Positions 1-8,920 of a DNA stretch of 64,000 bases are shown in pieces; within the stretch, counting starts at the first letter, position 1, and every line of letters begins with the position of its first letter. The notes under the pieces were generated by a model, which worked only from the letters and a program-made list of their open reading frames with translations, did no database searches and was not told the DNA's origin. Where the stretch lies: contig JAAYBV010000063.1 of NCBI GenBank assembly GCA_012744475.1, positions 1-64,000 on the forward strand. Reading direction: 5' to 3'. The translations under genes and the position numbers were made by a program. The DNA comes from Phycisphaerae bacterium. GTDB taxonomy: Bacteria; Planctomycetota; Phycisphaerae; Sedimentisphaerales; Anaerobacaceae.

Positions 1-77
1 GGCTTGCCGATGGTGATACGCATGCCCTCGAAGCCATCGGCAAACTCCGCCTTGCTCCGTTTGCCGCTGCCACACAT
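1..77 (-). CDS. possible 5' fragment of a divergent gene, cut by the window edge
   Basis: Reading leftwards from an ATG at 77, 25 codons stay open to the window edge (MCGSGKRSKAEFADGFEGM and onward). Most third positions are G or C, as in the real genes here, and the fragment would be transcribed away from the riboswitch. I do not recognise it. The only upstream purine stretch is a weak GGAGCG close to the ATG. It may be chance; coding bias is the only real support. Confidence 0.3.
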   Translation of the reverse strand, partial: MCGSGKRSKAEFADGFEGMRITIGK

Positions 78-190
78 GGCGCTCCGTGGTGGAAAACGGG
101 CCTTGCCGCGAAATTCGCACAGACACCCGAAGAATTTTCCTGGCGTTTTGTGGTTGACGGCAATCGGCAGGCTCGCTAATCTCGGATCCC

Positions 191-380
191 GTTGTTGGTG
201 TGTCCCGAAGGTGGGGACACCGAAAAGAGGGAATCCGGTGCGAATCCGGAACTGTCGCGCAGCGGTAAGTGGGAACGACCGCCATCATTGAGCACTGCCC
301 GAACGGGTGGGAAGCGATGGCCGGTAGGAACGCAGAGCCTGGCTCTGACACGCCCGCGAGTCCGAAGACCTGCCAACAAC
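191..380 (+). promoter_or_regulatory. cobalamin (B12) riboswitch
   Basis: The aptamer carries the family hallmarks in order: the GAATCCGGTGCGAATCCGG element with ACTGTCGCGCAGCGGTAA (about 230-269), and the B12 box AGTCCGAAGACCTGCC at 359-374. Closing stem P1 is formed by GTTGTTGG (191-198) and CCAACAAC (373-380). A further hairpin CCACAC/GTGTGG lies directly downstream (381-397) and could belong to the expression platform. The class senses adenosylcobalamin or related cobalamins and usually represses when the ligand is bound. The genes behind it are B12-independent enzymes, which is the expected regulatory target. Confidence 0.95.
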
Positions 381-617
381 CCACACGGTTGGTGTGGACG
401 ACGGCAATGTCGCTTTCGCGTTGAAAGGCAATTGCTCGTGCGACCGCCGGCGGGGAAAGGTCTTCTCCTCTCGGCGTCCGACGGCACGTATCCTGCCTTG
501 TCTTCCGCGGCCAATTGCCTCAATCGGGTACTCGGTGCGCGTGCACCCGCCGATCCGTAATCACTGGTCCAATGGAAAAGGACGCACCAGTCCATCATCT
601 CAGCAAGGAGTGCTGTC
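381..617 (+). other. leader between riboswitch aptamer and nrdD
   Basis: This 237-base stretch holds no credible gene. It begins with the CCACAC/GTGTGG hairpin and ends with the ribosome binding site AAGGAG (605-610), seven bases before the nrdD ATG. No clear U-tract terminator is visible, so control may act at translation or at a terminator I cannot resolve by eye. Confidence 0.5.
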
Positions 618-2774
618 ATGCCCAACCTCACCGACACGAGTGATACCACGACCCAGAAACAGACCACCCTCTCAGGCGGTTTCACCACCGTCCGGAAACG
701 AGACGGCAGACAAGCTCCCTTCGACGCATCGAAGATCCAGGCCGCCATCGCGAAGGCGGGCGCCGCCACCGGGCAGTTCGGACCGGAAACCGCCTGTCCA
801 CTGACCCTGCGTGTCCTCAGCCTGGCACAAATGACGCTGACTAACACACCCAGTGTCGAACAATTGCAGGACCTGGTCGAAGATGTCCTTCTGACAAGCC
901 CCTTCAAGAAGACTGCCAAGGCCTACATCCTCTATCGCGAACAGCACGCGAGAATCCGCGAACTGACGCAGAAGGCCGACGTCGATCTGATCGACAACTA
1001 CCTCGACCGACTGGACTGGCAGGTCCAGGAGAACAGCAACATGTCCTACTCGCTGCAAGGGCTGAACAACTACATCTCCAGCGAAATCAGCAAGACGTAC
1101 TGGCTCAACAAGATCTATCCACAGAACATCCGCGAGGCCCATATCTCGGGCGACTTCCACATCCATGATCTGGGCATGCTCAGCGTCTACTGCGTCGGCT
1201 GGGACCTCCACGACCTGCTGCGCTGCGGCTTCCAGGGCGTCGCGGGCAAGACCGAGAGCAGTCCCGCCCGACACTTCCGCACCGCCCTGGGGCAGATCGT
1301 CAACTTCTTCTACACGTTGCAGGGCGAGGCCGCCGGCGCCCAAGCGTTCTCGAATGTGGACACGCTGCTGGCCCCGTTCATCCGGTACGACGGCCTGGAC
1401 GAGCGCGAAGTGCGGCAGGCCCTCCAGGAATTCGTCTTCAACGTCAACATCCCCACCCGCGTGGGCTTCCAGACGCCGTTCACCAACATTACGCTCGACC
1501 TGAAAGCCCCTGCGACACTCGCCGACCAGCCCGTGGTGATCGGTGGACAACTGATGGACCGCGCCTACCGCGAATTCGAGCCTGAGATGCGAACGTTCAA
1601 CCGGGCCTTTCTCGACGTGATGGCCCAGGGCGACGCCAGGAACCGGGTCTTCACGTTTCCGATCCCCACCTATAACATCACCGCGGATTTTGACTGGGAC
1701 GCGCCAGAGTTGGAGACTCTCTGGCAGGTCACAGCCAAATACGGTATCCCCAACTTTGCGAACTTCATCAACAGCGACATGTCGGTGGCCGACGCGCGAT
1801 CGATGTGCTGCCGTTTGAGGCTCGACCTGCGTCACCTCGAGAAGCGCGGCGGCGGGCTCTTCGGGGCCAATCCCCTGACCGGCTCGATCGGCGTCGTCAC
1901 GATCAACATGCCCCGGCTGGGTCACATCAGCGCCGACGAGAGCGAATTCGTCACGCGGCTCGATCGGCTCATGGACCTGGCCCGCAGCAGTCTGGAGATC
2001 AAGCGCAAGCTGCTCGAACGCCTCACTGACAGGAATCTCTACCCCTACACGCGGTTCTACCTCCGGGGCGTCAAGGAACACTACGACCAGTACTGGCACA
2101 ATCACTTCTCCACGATCGGGCTGGTCGGGATGAACGAGGCCAGCCGGAACCTGTTGGGAAAGGACATCGGGACCGCCGAGGGCAGGGGCTTCGCCGCCCG
2201 AATCCTGGACCACATGCGTGCCCGGCTGCTGACGTTCCAGGAACAGACCGGCAATCTGTACAACCTCGAAGCCACACCCGCTGAGGGGACCAGCTATCGT
2301 CTGGCTCGGCTGGACCGACAGAAGTACCCCAATATCACCAGCGCCAACACATCGCCACAGGCCAGCCGGAGCGAGCCGTTCTACACCAACTCGACCCAAC
2401 TGCCCGTCAACTACACCAACGACATCTGGGAGGTGCTCGAACTCCAGGACGACCTTCAGGCCAGGTACACCGGGGGCACCGGACTGCACATCAATCTCGG
2501 CGAGGCGGTCGCCGATCCCAATGCCGTCAAGCGGTTCGTCCGCAAGGTCTGCACGAACTACCGACTGCCCTATTTCACCATCTCGCCGGTGTTCAGCATC
2601 TGCGCCGAGCACGGCTATTTGCGCGGCCAAGTCCAACAATGTCCGCACTGTGGCCGCAAGACGGAGGTATATGCTCGCGTGGTCGGCTACCTGCGTCCTG
2701 TGGATCAGTGGAACGAAGGCAAACAGGCAGAATTCGAACAGCGACGCTACTTCCAGATCAAGGCGACCTCATGA
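618..2774 (+). CDS. nrdD: anaerobic (class III) ribonucleoside-triphosphate reductase
   Basis: Oxygen-sensitive glycyl-radical enzyme that reduces ribonucleoside triphosphates to deoxynucleotides without cobalamin. The 718-residue length is normal for the family. An ATP-cone allosteric domain occupies about residues 22-110 (TTVRKRDGRQAPFDASKI). The C-terminus carries the zinc-site cysteines Cys662, Cys675 and Cys678 (CPHCG) and the glycyl-radical loop RVVGYLRP with Gly690, followed by the typical DQWNEGK. The start has an AAGGAG ribosome binding site at 605-610. The stop overlaps the start of nrdG by four bases (ATGA), so the two are translationally coupled. Expression should follow the upstream B12 riboswitch. 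Confidence 0.97.
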   Translation: MPNLTDTSDTTTQKQTTLSGGFTTVRKRDGRQAPFDASKIQAAIAKAGAATGQFGPETACPLTLRVLSLAQMTLTNTPSVEQLQDLVEDVLLTSPFKKTAKAYILYREQHARIRELTQKADVDLIDNYLDRLDWQVQENSNMSYSLQGLNNYISSEISKTYWLNKIYPQNIREAHISGDFHIHDLGMLSVYCVGWDLHDLLRCGFQGVAGKTESSPARHFRTALGQIVNFFYTLQGEAAGAQAFSNVDTLLAPFIRYDGLDEREVRQALQEFVFNVNIPTRVGFQTPFTNITLDLKAPATLADQPVVIGGQLMDRAYREFEPEMRTFNRAFLDVMAQGDARNRVFTFPIPTYNITADFDWDAPELETLWQVTAKYGIPNFANFINSDMSVADARSMCCRLRLDLRHLEKRGGGLFGANPLTGSIGVVTINMPRLGHISADESEFVTRLDRLMDLARSSLEIKRKLLERLTDRNLYPYTRFYLRGVKEHYDQYWHNHFSTIGLVGMNEASRNLLGKDIGTAEGRGFAARILDHMRARLLTFQEQTGNLYNLEATPAEGTSYRLARLDRQKYPNITSANTSPQASRSEPFYTNSTQLPVNYTNDIWEVLELQDDLQARYTGGTGLHINLGEAVADPNAVKRFVRKVCTNYRLPYFTISPVFSICAEHGYLRGQVQQCPHCGRKTEVYARVVGYLRPVDQWNEGKQAEFEQRRYFQIKATS

Positions 2775-3451
2775 GAATCGGCGGTTTTCAGGCGTTGACA
2801 TTGAGCGACTATCCAGGCCATCTTGCTGCAATCGTCTTTACGCAGGGCTGCAACTTCCGTTGCCCGTTCTGTCACAACGGGCCGCTGCTGCCGCTCGACC
2901 GCCCGACAGCCGAACTCGTCGACGAAGGACTTGTAGTCGACGCCCTGCAGAGCCGCGCCGCTTTTCTTGACGGCGTCGTCATCACCGGCGGCGAGCCTAC
3001 ACTGCAGGAGGACCTCAGGGCTTTCATCGAGCAGATCAGGGCTATGAGACTGAAGGTCAAGCTCGACACCAACGGCAGTCGCCCGGACGTCCTGGCGGAC
3101 CTGCTGGCCGGGCATCTCCTCGATTGCGTGGCGATGGACATCAAGGCCCCGTTTGCCAGGTATCCGCAACTGACCGGGGTCGATGCGCCCGTCGAGGCCA
3201 TCCGCGACAGCATCGCGCGGCTCGCGGCCGGCGGGACGCCATGCGAGTTTCGCACAACGTTCGTCCCTCCCCTGCTTTCGAAGCACGACCTCGACGAGAT
3301 CCGTTCGTACCTGCCCGATGGCGCCCGGCACACCGTGCAAGCGTTTCTGGCAGACAACGCGCTCGACGCTTCGCTCCGTTCCGCAACGGGAATGGCGCCC
3401 GAGCCTCCCGAGGATACTCCTCATCACCTGGACTGGTACTCAGGAGAATAG
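2771..3451 (+). CDS. nrdG: anaerobic ribonucleotide reductase activating protein (radical SAM)
   Basis: Radical-SAM enzyme of 226 residues that installs the glycyl radical on NrdD. The cluster motif CxxxCxxC is CNFRCPFC with Cys27, Cys31 and Cys34; ITGGEPT follows as the SAM-contact GGE motif, and LDTNGSRPD is the later conserved strand. The ATG at 2771 is chosen because it gives the four-base ATGA overlap with the nrdD stop and places the conserved N-terminus MRIGGFQALTLSDYPG correctly. It belongs to the longer NrdG subgroup often annotated as pyruvate-formate-lyase-activating-like, but adjacency to nrdD settles the role. Confidence 0.95.
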   Translation: MRIGGFQALTLSDYPGHLAAIVFTQGCNFRCPFCHNGPLLPLDRPTAELVDEGLVVDALQSRAAFLDGVVITGGEPTLQEDLRAFIEQIRAMRLKVKLDTNGSRPDVLADLLAGHLLDCVAMDIKAPFARYPQLTGVDAPVEAIRDSIARLAAGGTPCEFRTTFVPPLLSKHDLDEIRSYLPDGARHTVQAFLADNALDASLRSATGMAPEPPEDTPHHLDWYSGE

Positions 3452-3454
3452 AAC

Positions 3455-5749
3455 ATGACGATTAGTACCAACCTCGGCTTTCCACGTATTGGCACAGACA
3501 GGGAACTCAAGAAGGTTCTGGAAGCCTACTGGGCCGGCCGCACCGATCTGGCGTCCCTCGTGGAGACAGGCCGGCGACTGCGAGCAACCCACTGGGCGCT
3601 TCAGAGGGAACTGGGCATCGACCACATCCCCTCGAATGACTTCTCGCTGTACGATCACGTGCTCGACACCACGTGCATGCTCGGGGCGGTCCCCTTGCGG
3701 TTCGGCCTCAAGGACGCCACCATTGATATGGACACGTATTTCGCCATGGCCCGAGGCACCGACAACGCCCACGCGATGGAGATGACCAAGTGGTTCGACA
3801 CGAACTACCACTACATCGTCCCGGAGTTCGAGGATGGTCTGGAATTCCGGCTCGCATCATCGAAGATCATCGATGAGTTTCTCGAAGCCAAGGGCCAGGG
3901 CATCCTCACACGGTCGGTGATGTTGGGCCCGGTTTCGTATCTGCTCCTGGGCAAGTCCAAGAGCCCCGGTCTGGAACCGCTCGACCTGCTCGATCAGGCG
4001 CTGTCAGTGTATATCGAAGTGATCGGGCGGCTCGAATCGGCGGGCGCCCGGTGGATCCAGGTCGATGAGCCCGTACTGGTCCTCGATCTCGATGAGCGAG
4101 TCCCGGCCGCTTTCGAAAGCGTCTACAAACGCTTCGCCCAAGCCAGAAAGAGACTGAAGCTGTGTCTGACCACCTACTTCGGCAGCCTGGGCGACAACGT
4201 CGACTGGGCCATGAGATTGCCCTTCGACGCGATCCATCTCGACGTGGTCCGGGCCCCGGAACAACTGGAGAAGGCCTTGGCGCTGCTTCCCCCAGACGCC
4301 GCACTATCGCTGGGTGTCGTCAACGGACGCAACATCTGGAAGACAGATCTGGCCGCAACGCTCGATCTCGTCGACAAGGCCGCAACGACCATCGGGACTG
4401 AGCGACTGATTCTGGCCCCGTCCTGCTCGCTGCTGCACAGCCCCGTGGACGTGGAAAGCGAAGGAACGATGGACCCCGTCGTCCAGGAGCGTCTTGCCTT
4501 CGCCAAACAGAAGTTGCAGGAGGTAGCGGTACTGACGAAGGCGGCCAATGAAGGACGAGCGGCCGTCGGCGATGTCCTGCAAGCCAATCGAGCTGTCTTC
4601 GACAAGGGGCAGGCGTCCGGCCGCGTATGCAACGCCGCCGTGCGAAAGCGGTTGGATTCGCTCTCGGAAGAGATGTTCCACCGCCGCAAGCCCTTCTTCG
4701 GTCAGAGAAAGAGTCTCCAACAAGCCGAACTGGCGCTGCCCTTGCTGCCTACCACGACGATCGGCTCCTTCCCGCAAACGGCGGAGATTCGAAAAACCCG
4801 CGCCGACTTCCGTAAGGGACGCCTGACCGACGCTGAGTACACGCAAGCCATGCGACGCGAAATCGAAACCGTGGTTCGTTTCCAGGAAGACGTCGGCCTG
4901 GACGTGCTCGTTCACGGGGAGCCCGAACGCAACGACATGGTGGAGTACTTCGGTGAGCTGCTCGAGGGCTTTGCCTTCACGGAAAACGGCTGGGTACAAA
5001 GCTATGGCTCGCGTTGCGTCAAGCCGCCGATCATCTATGGCGATGTCTACCGGCCGCTTCCCATGACGGTGGAGTGGATCACCTACACACAGTCGCTGAC
5101 GGACAAGCCGGTCAAGGGGATGCTCACCGGGCCGATCACCATCCTGCAATGGTCTTTCGTCCGCGAGGATCAGCCGCGTCGCGACACGGCTTACCAGATC
5201 GCCCTGAGCATTCGCGACGAGGTGCGCGATCTGGAGGCGGCCGGCATTCGGATCGTTCAGATCGATGAACCTGCCATTCGCGAGGGACTGCCTCTGCGAC
5301 AGTCCGAGCGGCCGGAGTACCTGGACTGGGCCGTCAAGGCCTTCCGCCTGGCCACCTGCGGCGTGGACGACCGCACGCAGATCCACACGCACATGTGCTA
5401 CAGCGATTTCAACGAGATCATCGAGGCCATCGCCGGTCTCGACGCCGACGTCATCTCGATCGAGGCCTCCCGCTCGGACGTCGAGCTGCTCAACGCCTTC
5501 GTGGACTATAAATACCCTAACGATATCGGCCCGGGCGTGTATGATATCCACAGCCCGGGAGTGCCCTCGACGGAAGAAATGGTGGACTTGATCCGGAAGA
5601 TGGCCGAAGTGCTGCGCGTCGAGCAGTTGTGGGTCAATCCCGACTGCGGTCTCAAGACCCGGCAGTGGCCCGAGGTCGAAGCGTCGTTGAGGAACATGGT
5701 TCTCGCCGCCCGGAGGCTGCGAGAGGAACTGGCGTCGCCACGGCAATGA
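3455..5749 (+). CDS. metE: cobalamin-independent methionine synthase
   Basis: Transfers the methyl group of 5-methyltetrahydrofolate polyglutamate directly to homocysteine without B12. The 764-residue protein has the N-terminal half ([15 protein letters not shown] at residues 6-20) and the catalytic C-terminal half. Zinc ligands are visible as His646 and Cys648 ([11 protein letters not shown]), Glu670 (ISIEASRS) and Cys731 ([10 protein letters not shown]), in register with E. coli His641, Cys643, Glu665 and Cys726. It starts three bases after the nrdG stop, with AGGAG just upstream. No separate riboswitch precedes it, so the element at 191-380 should control it together with nrdDG. Confidence 0.97.
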   Translation: MTISTNLGFPRIGTDRELKKVLEAYWAGRTDLASLVETGRRLRATHWALQRELGIDHIPSNDFSLYDHVLDTTCMLGAVPLRFGLKDATIDMDTYFAMARGTDNAHAMEMTKWFDTNYHYIVPEFEDGLEFRLASSKIIDEFLEAKGQGILTRSVMLGPVSYLLLGKSKSPGLEPLDLLDQALSVYIEVIGRLESAGARWIQVDEPVLVLDLDERVPAAFESVYKRFAQARKRLKLCLTTYFGSLGDNVDWAMRLPFDAIHLDVVRAPEQLEKALALLPPDAALSLGVVNGRNIWKTDLAATLDLVDKAATTIGTERLILAPSCSLLHSPVDVESEGTMDPVVQERLAFAKQKLQEVAVLTKAANEGRAAVGDVLQANRAVFDKGQASGRVCNAAVRKRLDSLSEEMFHRRKPFFGQRKSLQQAELALPLLPTTTIGSFPQTAEIRKTRADFRKGRLTDAEYTQAMRREIETVVRFQEDVGLDVLVHGEPERNDMVEYFGELLEGFAFTENGWVQSYGSRCVKPPIIYGDVYRPLPMTVEWITYTQSLTDKPVKGMLTGPITILQWSFVREDQPRRDTAYQIALSIRDEVRDLEAAGIRIVQIDEPAIREGLPLRQSERPEYLDWAVKAFRLATCGVDDRTQIHTHMCYSDFNEIIEAIAGLDADVISIEASRSDVELLNAFVDYKYPNDIGPGVYDIHSPGVPSTEEMVDLIRKMAEVLRVEQLWVNPDCGLKTRQWPEVEASLRNMVLAARRLREELASPRQ

Positions 5750-5765
5750 GAACAGGAGCAGACCT

Positions 5766-6332
5766 ATGAGCATACGCCCGGACGTTTGGATCAGGAAGAT
5801 GGCTGTCGAGCAACGCATGATCGAGCCGTTCGTCGAGCAGCAGGTGCGGCAGCGGGACGGGCGCGCCGTCGTTTCCTACGGCCTGTCCTCCTTCGGCTAC
5901 GACATTCGCGTCTCGCGGCATTTCCGCATCTTCACCAACGTCTACGGCTCGGTGGTCGATCCGAAGGCGTTCGACGTCAGAGGGCTCGTCGAAATCGAGA
6001 GCGATGTCTGCCTGATCCCGCCCAACAGCTTCGCGCTGGCCCTGAGCGTGGAGACGTTCCGCATCCCGCAGAACGTCCTGACGCTCTGCGTGGGCAAGTC
6101 CACCTATGCCCGCTGCGGCATCATCGTCAACGTCACCCCCTTCGAGCCGGGCTGGGAAGGCCGGGCGGTGCTGGAGATCTCCAACACCACCCCCCTGCCG
6201 GCCAAGGTCTACGCGGACGAGGGGCTGGCCCAGGTCCTGTTCTTCGAATCCGAGATTCCCTGCGAAGTCTCCTACGGCGACCGGCACGGCAGATACCAAC
6301 ACCAGGACGGCATCGTCCTGCCCCAGGTATAG
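5766..6332 (+). CDS. dcd: dCTP deaminase
   Basis: Deaminates dCTP to dUTP on the route to dTMP. The 188-residue length fits the monofunctional enzymes. Visible motifs are [12 protein letters not shown] near residue 40, the GKSTYARCG segment (Ser112, Arg116), the PFEPGWEG turn and VLEIS with the catalytic Glu137. It begins 16 bases after metE with AGGAG at a good distance from the ATG, and appears to be the last gene of the riboswitch operon. Its presence with the reductase links dNTP synthesis and dUTP/dTTP supply in one unit. Confidence 0.93.
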   Translation: MSIRPDVWIRKMAVEQRMIEPFVEQQVRQRDGRAVVSYGLSSFGYDIRVSRHFRIFTNVYGSVVDPKAFDVRGLVEIESDVCLIPPNSFALALSVETFRIPQNVLTLCVGKSTYARCGIIVNVTPFEPGWEGRAVLEISNTTPLPAKVYADEGLAQVLFFESEIPCEVSYGDRHGRYQHQDGIVLPQV

Positions 6333-6393
6333 GATGCCCTGGTCCGGACGTGCGTGCCGTGACACCGCAATCGCCGCGGACGCCACACCGTTC

Positions 6394-7302
6394 CTACGGC
6401 ACATCGCGTCCAGTCGAGGCGCACCAGATCTCGAACCACTGCTCGCGCGACAGGAGCAGGCCCAGAGCCTCCACGGCTTTCCGGATGCGAGATAGGCGTC
6501 CGGTGCCCAGCACCGGCACGAACTGAGCCGGATGCATGAGCACCCAGGCCAGCGCCACCTGGTCCATGGATGCCCCACCGGCTCGCCGGCCGATCCGGCC
6601 CAGGACGTCACGCAGCCGGTCCGCCTGCTCGGATTCTTCATGGAACAGCCGGCCGCCCCCCATCGGCGACCACGCCATCGGTCGAATGTCCAGTCTCTGA
6701 CAAAGGTCGAGACTCCCATCGGCGTGCGGATCGAGATGCATGACCGAGTACTCGATCTGATTCGTCACGAGAGGAACGTCGAGCTTCGAGGCCAGCATCT
6801 CGAATTGCGAAGGCAGGAAGTTCGAGACCCCAAAGTGCAGCACCTTTCCGGAATCCTTCAGAGCCATGAAGGCGTCGTTGACCTCGCGCGGGTCCGTCAG
6901 AGGATTCGGGCGGTGAATGAGCAACAGGTCAAGGTAATCGACCCGGAGACTCCTCAGCGAGTTCTCTGCGGACGCGATGATGTGCGCGGCCGTGGTGTCG
7001 TAGCACTTGCCGGCATGCGCCGGCCGGTTTCGTGACACGAGCTTGATGCCGCACTTGGTGACCAACTGGATTTGCGACCGCTCGATACCACTGGCGGCCA
7101 GCGCCCGGCCGAAAAGAGACTCACACGTGTAATCGCCATAGATGTCGGCATGGTCGAACGTCGTAATGCCGAGTTCGAGGCAGCCAGCGAGCAATTCTCG
7201 AATCTCCGCTTCACTCCTGCCCCAATCCGCCAGCCTCCAAAGGCCATGAACGATTCGCGAGCAACGAGGCCCCTCCCGGCGTAGTTCGATTCGAGGCACC
7301 AT
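6394..7302 (-). CDS. aldo/keto reductase
   Basis: NADPH-dependent (alpha/beta)8-barrel oxidoreductase of 302 residues, closest in appearance to the YdhF-type group. The catalytic tetrad is visible as Asp50 and Tyr55 (FDHADIYG), Lys83 (LVTKCGI) and His130 (LLIHRPNP). GVSNF and NQIEYSV are also typical of the family. The substrate cannot be read from sequence. It converges with dcd, and a GGAG lies about ten bases upstream of the ATG. The next gene on the same strand, parA, is 132 bases away, so co-transcription is uncertain. Confidence 0.9.
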   Translation of the reverse strand: MVPRIELRREGPRCSRIVHGLWRLADWGRSEAEIRELLAGCLELGITTFDHADIYGDYTCESLFGRALAASGIERSQIQLVTKCGIKLVSRNRPAHAGKCYDTTAAHIIASAENSLRSLRVDYLDLLLIHRPNPLTDPREVNDAFMALKDSGKVLHFGVSNFLPSQFEMLASKLDVPLVTNQIEYSVMHLDPHADGSLDLCQRLDIRPMAWSPMGGGRLFHEESEQADRLRDVLGRIGRRAGGASMDQVALAWVLMHPAQFVPVLGTGRLSRIRKAVEALGLLLSREQWFEIWCASTGRDVP

Positions 7303-7434
7303 AGCATGACACTCCAGATGACCAAAGGGAATCCGTCTTCTCGATCATCATACAGGAGTGTTTCGATGCGCACAACCGCCGCGTGTGATCCGCCTGCGGC
7401 CGGACGGGCCGACGTGTTTGAGCATCCGGCCGAA

Positions 7435-8229
7435 TCACGTCCCTGCCAGCACCGGCACGTTCGCACGCAATCGAGCCTCGATCTCATCGGCCAGCATCGT
7501 GTATTCGCAAGCGGCCTTGCTGTCCGGCGCAAACGTGAAGATCGACTTGCCCGCTTCCGGGGCCTCCACCAGCCGAATCGTCTTGTGGATCACCGTGTCG
7601 AAGACGAGATCGCCGAACAACTCGCGCAACTGCAATTGGACCTTGCGCGTGTAAGCGGGGCGGTCCTCGACAAAGGTCAACAACAGACCGAGCGTCCGCG
7701 CCGAACACGGATGAAACCGCTTTTTGAGCACGCGGATGGTCTCCAGCAGACGCTTCAAACCTTCGAAGGCGTAGAAGTGAACCTGAACCGGGATAATCAC
7801 ATCCGTGCTGGCTACCAGGGCGTTGAGCATGAGCAGTCCCAGTGCCGGAGGGCAATCGATAATGCACATGTCATAGTGGTCCGCCACGGTGCGCAGCCAT
7901 TCCCCAAGCACCAGCTCCTTGCCGAGCACACCTTGCAGCTCCACTTCGGCCCCGGCCAGCCTCACGTTGCTCGGCACCAGGTCGAGCCACTCCACGTCGG
8001 TGGCCACCGCCACCTTGACGATCGACGCCCGCCGGTCGACCAGTCCATCGTAGATGGTCTTCTCGAAAGCATCCGGGTCGAACCCCATGCCCATGGTCGC
8101 GTGTCCCTGTGGGTCCAGGTCCACCAGGAGAACGCGGCGGCCCATTTTGGCAAACGCCACCGACAGATTCACTGCCGTAGTCGTCTTACCGCAGCCGCCC
8201 TTCTGGTTGACAACGGCGATCGTTCTCAT
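7435..8229 (-). CDS. ParA/Soj-type P-loop ATPase
   Basis: Deviant-Walker ATPase of the ParA/MinD superfamily, 264 residues from the chosen ATG. The N-terminus MRTIAVVNQKGGCGKTTTA carries the signature Walker A (KGGxGKT, Lys10 and Lys15); VLLVDLDPQGH is Walker A-prime and IIDCPPALG the Walker B region. In-frame upstream codons extend to 8274, so starts at 8241 or 8274 are possible, but family alignment favours 8229. No parB gene or parS-like palindrome adjoins it, so it is an orphan ParA that could position a cargo or the chromosome. Confidence 0.9.
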   Translation of the reverse strand: MRTIAVVNQKGGCGKTTTAVNLSVAFAKMGRRVLLVDLDPQGHATMGMGFDPDAFEKTIYDGLVDRRASIVKVAVATDVEWLDLVPSNVRLAGAEVELQGVLGKELVLGEWLRTVADHYDMCIIDCPPALGLLMLNALVASTDVIIPVQVHFYAFEGLKRLLETIRVLKKRFHPCSARTLGLLLTFVEDRPAYTRKVQLQLRELFGDLVFDTVIHKTIRLVEAPEAGKSIFTFAPDSKAACEYTMLADEIEARLRANVPVLAGT

Positions 8230-8597
8230 GGTCCCGGCCATACATCCATGGCGCATCGCCCCTCCCCGCATCACGCTGTCTTCTCATCGGCCAAATGCCC
8301 GCACCGCTGAATCCAGCTCCCAACCAGCGGGCGCAATCCCGGATGCGGGCAGCGACACGCCCGATAACCACCGTTGGGACCTGGTTTCGCCTCGGAGCAC
8401 CACCCCCGGAGCCGACCGGCATCGGTCTACGATTCCGGAACCGCCGGCGTGACCGCTCTCGCTGGAAAGGAAGGCAAGAAGAGGAAACGTGAGGTTGACG
8501 CAGAACGCCGGAAGCAGAACCTCGCAAACACCCGTCAATCCCACTCAGCCCATAGCACCATGCGACAGTCTATTCAGATTAACACGGGAGGGCCGTC
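8230..8597. other. intergenic region upstream of parA, no gene seen
   Basis: About 370 bases between parA and the candidate small RNA. Short open frames exist on both strands but none has a ribosome binding site, recognisable composition or family resemblance. It should contain the parA promoter, which I could not pinpoint. Confidence 0.5.
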
Positions 8598-8632
8598 AAA
8601 AAGCCAGATTCTAATGTAACAGAATCTGGCTT
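8598..8632 (-). terminator. intrinsic terminator of the small RNA
   Basis: Perfect 12-bp inverted repeat AAGCCAGATTCT / AGAATCTGGCTT with an 8-base loop, followed on the minus strand by a run of T. The plus strand lacks a T-run after the stem, so the terminator is directional. Confidence 0.7.
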
Positions 8633-8735
8633 CGGAGGAGGGTGATGAAAAGCTAAGTAAACGCCTTCAGAAAAGGCATCCTTGCTCTTATCATCGTAGT
8701 GTCCCACGGAAATTCTTTAGTGAAAAAGCAAGGAT
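8598..8735 (-). ncRNA. candidate trans-acting small RNA with its own promoter and terminator
   Basis: On the minus strand a promoter-like pair TTGATT (8769-8764) and TATTTT (8747-8742), 16 bases apart, predicts a start near 8735. The predicted RNA opens with ATCCTTGCT (8735-8727), which pairs perfectly with AGCAAGGAT (8686-8678) around a 40-base loop. A small hairpin GCCTT/AAGGC (8677-8663) follows, then an unpaired stretch containing CACCCTCCTCCG (8645-8634), complementary to a Shine-Dalgarno sequence. It ends in a perfect 12-bp hairpin (8632-8621 with 8612-8601, 8-base loop) running into five T (8602-8598). No protein frame fits. The segment is more AT-rich than its surroundings. I do not recognise it as a known RNA family. 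Confidence 0.6.
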
Positions 8736-8741
8736 ACCCAG

Positions 8742-8769
8742 AAAATACTCACTTCCGTTCAGGAATCAA
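8742..8769 (-). promoter_or_regulatory. predicted sigma-70-like promoter of the small RNA
   Basis: TTGATT at 8769-8764 and TATTTT at 8747-8742 with a 16-base spacer, read on the minus strand. The predicted start (about 8735) coincides with the first base of the 5' stem, which supports the assignment. Confidence 0.5.
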
Positions 8770-8854
8770 GGACTAAATCCCGAAATCGACAGTTTTTTTT
8801 GGCGTGGGTCTCCCAATAGCCTCATTGCCGACCCTCAATCTTTGCATTTTACCC

Positions 8855-8883
8855 TTGCCGAGCCCCATGTGTTCTGCTATTTT
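8855..8883 (+). promoter_or_regulatory. predicted panB promoter
   Basis: TTGCCG (8855-8860), 17-base spacer, TATTTT (8878-8883). The predicted start near 8890 gives a leader of about 30 bases before the panB ATG at 8921. Confidence 0.5.
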
Positions 8884-8920
8884 CACGGAAAGCTTGTTAC
8901 TTGTTTCGGACTCCCCTCCT

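Noticed and set aside
4-291. 95-residue plus-strand frame overlapping the riboswitch
   Set aside because: It runs into the conserved riboswitch core and has no ribosome binding site.
672-2648. 658-residue open frame on the minus strand across nrdD
   Set aside because: It is the antisense shadow of nrdD, rich in Val/Gly/Asp/Gln runs, with no family resemblance or ribosome binding site.
4304-5818. 504-residue minus-strand frame across metE
   Set aside because: Antisense shadow of a fully supported metE with all zinc ligands; the frame has no recognisable motifs.
8634-8655. Mini-ORF behind GGAGGAGG on the plus strand (ATG AAA AGC TAA)
   Set aside because: Three codons only; the purine run is better explained as the complement of the sRNA C-rich loop.
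8601-8735. Plus-strand reading of the structured region as a panB leader or riboswitch
   Set aside because: The predicted panB promoter lies downstream of it, and the U-run that makes the hairpin a terminator exists only on the minus strand.
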